A DNA stretch of 10,452 nucleotides. Source: Candidatus Levyibacteriota bacterium (GTDB taxonomy: Bacteria; Patescibacteriota; Microgenomatia; Levybacterales; UBA12049). A model generated the notes under the pieces. That model was given only the letters and a program-made list of their open reading frames with translations, did not search any database and had not been told where the DNA came from. Where the stretch lies: contig JACPTT010000022.1 of NCBI GenBank assembly GCA_016192645.1, forward strand, positions 1 through 10,452, in the 5' to 3' direction. Every line of letters begins with the position of its first letter. Within the stretch, counting starts at the first letter, position 1. A program made the translations under genes and the position numbers. Positions 6,580 to 10,452 of the stretch are shown one piece after another.

Positions 6580-7246
6580 TTGTTTGTATAAGGGAAAGCG
6601 AAAGAGAGCCGGTTTTTTGCGCAAGGTCGATCGCGTAGAGCTGGGCAAAGTTTTTCGTGAGTGCGTCTTTAGTAAACAAAAACGCCTGTCTTTGAAGTTT
6701 GCTTTTTTGCCACGGGGCCATTCGTTTAATCTCATCAATTTGCTCCTTTGAGCTCAAATCGGATAGTGCCAAAAGAAGCCGGAATTGACGAACCAGCATA
6801 TAAAAAACAAACTCTGCTTCCATATTTTCTAATGTTTTGTGAAATAAGGGGATAAGCAGTTTGCCTCTTCCTGGTTTTAAGGAATCAAGGAATAAAAACA
6901 GTGACTGAGGAAGTTTAAAGTGCTTAACTTCGGCTTTTTTGAAAGCGGATAAGGACTTTGCGGAAACTTCTTTCCCTTCCCATAAAAAGATGTCGTGATT
7001 TTGGTATTTCGATAAATACGAAAGGATTTGATCTTTATCTTTACTTGCTTTTCGTTTTGTTAAAAAATCCTCAAGAAAAAGTGTTTTTTGATCGGAGAAC
7101 AACTCGCCGCCTTCAAAAATTTGCACAAGATCAGAGATTGCAATGCTTTCGCCATTAAATTCCAGCGGATTTTTTATTTTTTGTTTTTGGCCAACAAGAA
7201 AATTTCGCGAGGAAACAATATCGTCACCGTGAATAATAGTAATCAT
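6554..7246 (-). CDS. holA: DNA polymerase III subunit delta
   Basis: This is the clamp-loader subunit that opens the beta sliding clamp during replication. The 230-aa product is much shorter than the E. coli protein of about 340 aa, as is common for small-genome CPR bacteria. The evidence is the N-terminal IIHGDDIVSSR start, the EGGELFSDQKTLFLEDFL segment at about 45-62 (the position of the clamp-contacting strand and helix), and the C-terminal helical collar with FVFYMLVRQFRLLL (146-159) and the diagnostic block MAPWQKSKLQRQA (176-188), followed by a hydrophobic helix to the end. Residues in the middle are weakly conserved. No Shine-Dalgarno is visible before the ATG. The 104-bp gap upstream carries heptamer repeats and a hairpin. 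The stop overlaps the candidate promoter of the downstream sugar-phosphate operon. Confidence 0.85.
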   Translation of the reverse strand: MITIIHGDDIVSSRNFLVGQKQKIKNPLEFNGESIAISDLVQIFEGGELFSDQKTLFLEDFLTKRKASKDKDQILSYLSKYQNHDIFLWEGKEVSAKSLSAFKKAEVKHFKLPQSLFLFLDSLKPGRGKLLIPLFHKTLENMEAEFVFYMLVRQFRLLLALSDLSSKEQIDEIKRMAPWQKSKLQRQAFLFTKDALTKNFAQLYAIDLAQKTGSLSLSLIQTIDFFLLDL

Positions 7247-7260
7247 AAGTTAGGTTTTTT

Positions 7261-7281
7261 GAAATGGGAAATGGGATATTC
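7261..7281. repeat. heptamer repeat (GAAATGG type)
   Basis: Two exact GAAATGG units and a degenerate third (GATATTC) stand in the holA upstream gap. The first 14 bases, GAAATGGGAAATGG, are identical to the reverse complement of 3186-3199 inside ppsA. The two copies are therefore the same repeat in opposite orientation, about 4 kb apart. Confidence 0.6.
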
Positions 7282-7296
7282 TTGAAATTGATTTTC

Positions 7297-7322
7297 TTGA
7301 CCTCGGGATATCAGGAAGTCAA
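7297..7322. other. hairpin in the gap between the metallopeptidase gene and holA
   Basis: TTGACCTC and GAAGTCAA flank a 10-base loop and form an eight-pair stem when the minus-strand RNA is folded, with one G-U pair. Neither side is followed by a U-run, so it does not look like an intrinsic terminator. It lies between the two heptamer stretches of this gap and could be a protein-binding inverted repeat, an RNA-processing site, or chance. Confidence 0.35.
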
Positions 7323-7353
7323 AGATTCAAGATCAAAGATTTCTCACCTCTCA
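7319..7353. repeat. heptamer repeat (TCAAAGA type) at the metallopeptidase gene end
   Basis: Successive 7-bp units TCAAAGA, TTCAAGA, TCAAAGA, TTTCTCA and CCTCTCA can be read from 7319 to 7353. The last three bases coincide with the stop codon of the metallopeptidase gene. Read on the minus strand, the units contain TTTGA, the core shared with the repeats at 3206-3233 and 7753-7780. The array is degenerate, so its limits are approximate. Confidence 0.5.
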
Positions 7354-7734
7354 CGTCAAAGATTCCGCCTTCTTATATTCTTTAAACAATTTATTTACCA
7401 GCGATCCCAAGTGCCGTCCCCTACCGCGGTGGGGGAGTAGGGCGCCGGAAAAGTTCTTGGGAATATGCAATAATTCATGAATTAGCACTTTTTTTTGTTC
7501 ATCCGGGTTTAATTTATCAAAATGCTTAGACAAAACCTCAATTACATAGGCAGATTTTATCTTGAGGGCTGTTTGGAAAATTTTAGGAAAAGACCAAATC
7601 CGCGCATAAGACCGAGATTTCGACCCATTTGTCCGATAACAAAAAATGCGGGAAGAGTCAATATGCGGCAAATCCAAGACGCGCACTAGGTTTTCTATGT
7701 CTTTTTTAATATCCGCTGCTTCATACCACTCCAT
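7351..7734 (-). CDS. small predicted metallopeptidase (archaeal-like, HExxH)
   Basis: This 127-aa cytoplasmic protein has a clear zinc-protease motif HELLH (86-90: His86 and His90 as ligands, Glu87 as catalytic base) in the context KKVLIHELLHIPKNFSGALLPH. A third ligand may be His102 or His108. The sequence YARIWSFPKIFQTAL (43-57), AYVIEVLSKHFDKL (62-75) and the FSGALLPH extension recall a small family annotated in archaea as predicted metallopeptidase (COG4900-like). That assignment is from memory of the family pattern, not from a search. No signal peptide or membrane segment is seen. The physiological substrate is unknown. The gene lies between a YkuK-like gene and holA with repeat-filled gaps on both sides, so the neighbours say little about function. 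The TGA stop is in standard code. Confidence 0.75.
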   Translation of the reverse strand: MEWYEAADIKKDIENLVRVLDLPHIDSSRIFCYRTNGSKSRSYARIWSFPKIFQTALKIKSAYVIEVLSKHFDKLNPDEQKKVLIHELLHIPKNFSGALLPHRGRGRHLGSLVNKLFKEYKKAESLT

Positions 7735-7752
7735 CTTTTATCTTTTAGTTTT

Positions 7753-7780
7753 AATATTTGATATTTTATATTTGATATTA
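7753..7780. repeat. heptamer/14-mer AT-rich repeat between the ykuK-like and metallopeptidase genes
   Basis: The 47-bp gap contains ATATTTG ATATTTT ATATTTG ATATTAC, two 14-bp copies each made of two 7-bp units. This has the same 7-bp period and TTTGAT core as the arrays at 3206-3233 and 7319-7353. A TATAAA-like string on the minus strand within it could double as a promoter for the metallopeptidase gene, but no good -35 pairs with it. Confidence 0.55.
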
Positions 7781-7781
7781 C

Positions 7782-8294
7782 TTACGTGTGTTTGTCTGCC
7801 ACATAGGTTGCGCCGTAAGCCTCGGGTTTTGTTTTTGCCACATATCCGTTCCCGTTAACCATGCCCACAATTTCTTTTATCATTTCCCTCGTTTCGCCGT
7901 GTTCACCAACATCAACGTGAATTTCAAGGCGGTAGTCTGGCGATTTTCCGTTTAGAGCTTTTTTAAGAAGCGGGATAAAGAACTTCGCAAAATCCAAAGA
8001 GGTAAGGGTTTCGGCATAGATTTTTTCCCGCAGAGTGTGAATCACAACAGAGTTTTTTCTCTGCCAGAAATACCGGCCCCCAAAGCCTTTTCGGTGTACA
8101 ACAACCGCGGTTATAAGGTCTATATGCTTTTTGCTTGCATCACCATTAGTTTTTTCCTGCGAATCAGTGCCAATAACCAGACTATACAAAGCCTCCGGAT
8201 CTTCCTCAAGAAAAAGCCTTATTTGCTCAATAACCTGTGCCTGGAGAAGTTCTCCGTACGTGATGTTGTAAAAAATATTTACGTCTTCTTGCAT
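7782..8294 (-). CDS. YkuK-like RNase H-fold protein (DUF458 family)
   Basis: The 170-aa protein matches the ribonuclease H-like YkuK family (PF04308). Family marks are VIGTDSQ (40-46) with an acidic residue on the first strand, IYAETLTSL (92-100) with Glu95, EIHVDVGEHGETREMIKEI (124-142) with Asp128, and the C-terminal KPEAYGATYVADKHT (156-170) with Asp167. These acidic residues are placed like the metal-binding carboxylates of an RNase H fold, but nuclease activity has not, to my knowledge, been firmly shown for the family. In Bacillus its members are linked to stress or sporulation-era genes of unknown role. It starts 30 bp after the glycoside hydrolase gene and has its own candidate extended -10 promoter, so it probably begins a separate transcript. 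Confidence 0.85.
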   Translation of the reverse strand: MQEDVNIFYNITYGELLQAQVIEQIRLFLEEDPEALYSLVIGTDSQEKTNGDASKKHIDLITAVVVHRKGFGGRYFWQRKNSVVIHTLREKIYAETLTSLDFAKFFIPLLKKALNGKSPDYRLEIHVDVGEHGETREMIKEIVGMVNGNGYVAKTKPEAYGATYVADKHT

Positions 8295-8307
8295 ATTCCA
8301 ATATTCT

Positions 8308-8336
8308 ATTTTACCACTTTTTGCTCACAATTTCAG
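8308..8336 (-). promoter_or_regulatory. candidate extended -10 promoter of the ykuK-like gene
   Basis: On the minus strand TAAAAT (8313-8308, five of six) is preceded by TGG, giving an extended -10 TGnTAAAAT. CTGAAA (8336-8331, four of six) lies exactly 17 bases upstream. Transcription would begin about six bases before the ATG at 8294, leaving a very short leader. The -35 lies within the last codons of the glycoside hydrolase gene. Confidence 0.4.
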
Positions 8337-9494
8337 CAGCCATTTAAGCAGGGTTTTGAAGGCTTTAATTTCTGCAAACGCGCTTTGAAGATAGATTTTT
8401 TGATTTGAAAAATCCCGCATGCCCAAAACCGATTTCGGCAGGTTTTCCAACACAATTTTTCGTGTTTCGTTACTTAAAATCGGCGTGCCTTTTATTTTTG
8501 AAAGACGTACCAAAGCGGTGTATTGCGCGGTTGCGCTTCCGTCTCTTTGCGTGAGGGAGAATACGGTAAACGGTCCGGCGTTGGCGCTGAGCAAAAATGG
8601 AGTTACGGCAACAACATTTTCATCTGACCAAAGAGAGACAAAGACATCTTTATAGTATATCGAGATTATGTAATCGGCAACTTTTTCTTGAGACCAGCCG
8701 GTCTCGGTTATAAATACCGGCAGATCCTTTCCGCCAAGCTCTTTTGCCAGACTCCTTTCGTACAAAAAACTCCCAACTCCTTGCTCGCTATAACGAGACG
8801 GGGGCTGAGAAAAGCCGGGATTTGGATAGGAATGACTGCCTAAACCATCTACTTGCTTAAAAATATCCGGCACAAAAAGCGCCATTTGGCGCATAAAATC
8901 ATACGAACGGATTGAAATTGGAGGATTATTAGCCGCGGCATTGTCAAGACCGGCTGTGATAATAAAAAAATCTTGGCTTCTTGACCTAAAAACAGTTGCC
9001 GCGTAACTTAGGATTTTGGCATATTCAGAGGGGTTGGCATCGCCACCCCATTCGTCTCCCCTATTCGGCTCGTTAAAAACAACGATATAGCGGTTTTTTG
9101 TGGGCCAGTCAAGGGAGTTCAGGAAGTTGGCAAAATCTAAAACATCGGCAAAAGTCGGTTTTCTCCAGACTCTTGTATTGAAATAGTCATTTTCAATGGC
9201 AAGCCGTATGAGAGGTATCATATGGAGTTCTTTTGCCTTATCCATAAACCCCTGCCACTTTTCTAAATCCCGATCGCCGGCCTGAATTGGAATGGTAACA
9301 TACCCCCACTCGCCGCCACTGCTGTTCACAAGTCGGGCAGCGTCGGAGATTTCGCTGGGAAAAAGGATGTGAACGCCGAATTTATTGTTGGGGACAGCAC
9401 GAGGATCTTGCGCCGCATAGATAGGATAATTGCGGCCTGCTGCCGCAAGGAGAGCAAAAGCTATAAATATATTAACAAGCAGATGTAATTTCAT
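8325..9494 (-). CDS. secreted glycoside hydrolase-like protein (clan GH-A TIM barrel)
   Basis: This 389-aa exported protein begins with MKLHLLVNIFIAFALLAAAG, a typical signal sequence, with a possible cleavage site near YAAQD (26-30). The body looks like a clan GH-A barrel: VVFNEPN (138-144) with Glu142 as acid/base, SHSYPNP (220-226) as a substrate-side His-Tyr block, and FITETGWS (261-268) with Glu264 as nucleophile. The two glutamates are about 120 residues apart, as in GH5- or GH39-like retaining enzymes; the exact GH family cannot be fixed by eye. It probably cleaves or remodels a beta-linked polysaccharide outside the membrane. It follows the SGNH hydrolase gene after 5 bp and is probably cotranscribed with it. 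The C-terminal 20 residues form a Leu/Lys-rich amphipathic tail. The stop is TGA. Confidence 0.8.
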   Translation of the reverse strand: MKLHLLVNIFIAFALLAAAGRNYPIYAAQDPRAVPNNKFGVHILFPSEISDAARLVNSSGGEWGYVTIPIQAGDRDLEKWQGFMDKAKELHMIPLIRLAIENDYFNTRVWRKPTFADVLDFANFLNSLDWPTKNRYIVVFNEPNRGDEWGGDANPSEYAKILSYAATVFRSRSQDFFIITAGLDNAAANNPPISIRSYDFMRQMALFVPDIFKQVDGLGSHSYPNPGFSQPPSRYSEQGVGSFLYERSLAKELGGKDLPVFITETGWSQEKVADYIISIYYKDVFVSLWSDENVVAVTPFLLSANAGPFTVFSLTQRDGSATAQYTALVRLSKIKGTPILSNETRKIVLENLPKSVLGMRDFSNQKIYLQSAFAEIKAFKTLLKWLLKL

Positions 9495-9499
9495 AATTT

Positions 9500-10357
9500 T
9501 TACTCAAGTAGAATTGTTTCGACAATCTTATCGGCGATAAACAAATGACCCTCGTTTGATGGGTGAATGCCGTCGCCGGCATTGACGAGGTATGCGGCGC
9601 CAAACTGTCCGTTTTGCTGCGACGGATGGTAGGCATCGATCAGAGGCAGGTTAAACGCTTTTGTAAAATCTACAGCACTGTTAAGCTGTTCGATAATTCG
9701 AAGCGCATGCGTGTATGCTTGTTCCTGCGGCCAATTGATGCCATTTTTGCCCTTTCCAAACCCATAGCCAAGCGGCGCAATTTCGGCAAGAAGGTAAACT
9801 CGCGGCGAAACAGCCTTTGCTTGCTCGACCAATTCGGTTAGTGTTAGCCAATACCTATTTACATCATGCGGATCAAAAGGATTGTAGGCAAATGATCCAA
9901 GAATAAGCACATCCGGGTGAATTTCGGCAATCGGCGGGTATTGGCGGGTTTTATTTGCAAATGACTGTGGAAATCGATCAAGCCCTTGCTTTATATTTTC
10001 ACCGCCAATACCATAATTATAGAGTTGAAATGTGGTTTTTGGATACTTGCTCTCCAGTGCTTCCGCCAAAAACTCGAGTTTTTCGCCCATGGTATCAACC
10101 ATCGAATCGCCATAAAGAGCAATTGTATAGGTTTGCTTTTTTAAGCGCTTGGTGGGTACCGCGCTTGGTAAAACATATGGTGTTGGCGTCAAAGTGGGTA
10201 TTTGCACAGGGGCAACGGCTGATTTTACCGCCGCTTTCGGACTAATGGGGTTAAGAAGTACCAAGCTATAATTTTTCGGCTCCAGATAGGCTGAAGCAAA
10301 AAAAAGACCTCCGAGTAAAACAAGTACTCCCAGAAGGAAAAGGACGGCTTTTTTCAT
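9500..10357 (-). CDS. membrane-anchored SGNH/GDSL hydrolase
   Basis: The 285-aa protein starts with MKKAVLFLLGVLVLLGGLFFASAYL, a signal anchor or signal peptide. A Pro/Thr/Val-rich linker (about 38-70, with TPTPYVLPSAVP) comes next, then an SGNH hydrolase domain. Block I is LYGDSMVD with nucleophile Ser85, block II YGIGGE with Gly118, block III GSFAYNP with Asn159, and block V DGIHPSNEGH with Asp262 and His265. All four catalytic blocks are present, so an esterase or O-acetyl-transferring/removing activity outside the membrane is likely. The substrate is not evident; next to a secreted glycoside hydrolase, an acylated polysaccharide is a reasonable inference. The ATG is only six bases from a perfect TATAAT box, so the gene is probably read from a leaderless transcript. 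No Shine-Dalgarno is present. Confidence 0.85.
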   Translation of the reverse strand: MKKAVLFLLGVLVLLGGLFFASAYLEPKNYSLVLLNPISPKAAVKSAVAPVQIPTLTPTPYVLPSAVPTKRLKKQTYTIALYGDSMVDTMGEKLEFLAEALESKYPKTTFQLYNYGIGGENIKQGLDRFPQSFANKTRQYPPIAEIHPDVLILGSFAYNPFDPHDVNRYWLTLTELVEQAKAVSPRVYLLAEIAPLGYGFGKGKNGINWPQEQAYTHALRIIEQLNSAVDFTKAFNLPLIDAYHPSQQNGQFGAAYLVNAGDGIHPSNEGHLFIADKIVETILLE

Positions 10358-10363
10358 GCGACC

Positions 10364-10392
10364 ATTATATATCGAAGATTAATTAAAACCAA
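10364..10392 (-). promoter_or_regulatory. promoter of the SGNH-glycoside hydrolase pair (leaderless)
   Basis: On the minus strand a perfect TATAAT (10369-10364) is preceded by a 17-base spacer and TTGGTT (10392-10387, three of six -35 bases, with the important TTG kept). The A of the SGNH ATG is the seventh base after the -10, the usual distance to the transcription start. The predicted mRNA thus starts with its start codon. The -35 overlaps the end of the upstream reading frame. Confidence 0.55.
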
Positions 10393-10452
10393 GCACCTTA
10401 AAAAGAGCAGTGAGGGTTTTTTTAAGTTCGGAGACGTCGGATCTTTTTTGCT
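10379..10452 (-). CDS. C-terminal end of an unidentified protein (partial)
   Basis: A minus-strand frame open from the window edge ends at TAA (10381-10379). Its last residues read QKRSDVSELKKTLTALFKVLGFN, an ordinary amphipathic C-terminal helix. Of the other two minus-strand frames here, one closes early at a TAA, while the other, which runs through the SGNH start in frame, stays open but reads less like protein. The fragment is only about 23 codons long and no family can be named. It ends 21 bp before the SGNH start, the spacing typical of this window. Confidence 0.45.
   Translation of the reverse strand, partial: QKRSDVSELKKTLTALFKVLGFN

Noticed and set aside
7297..7322. Intrinsic terminator of the metallopeptidase transcript
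   Set aside because: The stem contains a G-U pair, the loop is 10 bases, and no U-run follows on either strand.
7253..7360. CRISPR array or riboswitch in the gap upstream of holA
   Set aside because: The repeats are 7 bp and contiguous, without repeat-spacer structure. No aptamer-like conserved core was recognised.

Overview
The window looks like a chromosomal piece of a bacterium from the Candidate Phyla Radiation (Patescibacteria), most likely of the Microgenomates type. This is inferred from gene content, not from a marker gene. The support is: a very short DNA polymerase III delta subunit (230 aa); an archaeal-type bifunctional phosphoglucose/phosphomannose isomerase; a small archaeal-like predicted metallopeptidase; PEP synthase next to enolase and phosphoglycerate mutase; tightly packed genes with almost no Shine-Dalgarno sequences; AT-rich heptamer repeats in the gaps; and standard stop-codon use. 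All supported genes lie on the minus strand, so the window is described from right to left.

Right end (10452 to 8325): the C-terminal tail of an unidentified protein. It is followed by a two-gene exported set, a membrane-anchored SGNH/GDSL hydrolase (9500-10357) and a secreted clan GH-A-like glycoside hydrolase (8325-9494), 5 bp apart. A perfect -10 box just upstream of the SGNH gene predicts a leaderless mRNA. The pair probably acts on extracellular or envelope glycan.

Middle (8294 to 6554): a YkuK-like RNase H-fold protein, a 127-aa HExxH metallopeptidase, and the clamp-loader delta subunit HolA. The two gaps between these genes carry degenerate 7-bp tandem repeats.

Left (6543 to 52): a carbon-metabolism operon in the order phosphomanno/phosphoglucomutase, Pgi/Pmi, PEP synthase, enolase, phosphoglycerate mutase. 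PEP synthase, enolase and Gpm carry pyruvate to PEP to 2-PG to 3-PG, or the reverse. Pgi/Pmi and the mutase turn fructose-6-P into glucose/mannose-6-P and then the 1-phosphates for nucleotide sugars. The operon therefore links lower gluconeogenesis or glycolysis to the supply of glycan precursors.

Two genes of this operon are broken in the given sequence. PEP synthase has what looks like a single extra base near 3350. Gpm has a frame change between about 430 and 475 that also seems to have lost several codons. PEP synthase also holds an in-frame stretch of two heptamer tandem repeats in an interdomain linker, and one 14-mer of it recurs inverted in the gap upstream of holA. I found no mobile element, CRISPR array, rRNA, tRNA or clearly new system. 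The most unusual signals are the heptamer repeat family, including its intrusion into a core enzyme, the two frameshifts, and the leaderless-promoter pattern.
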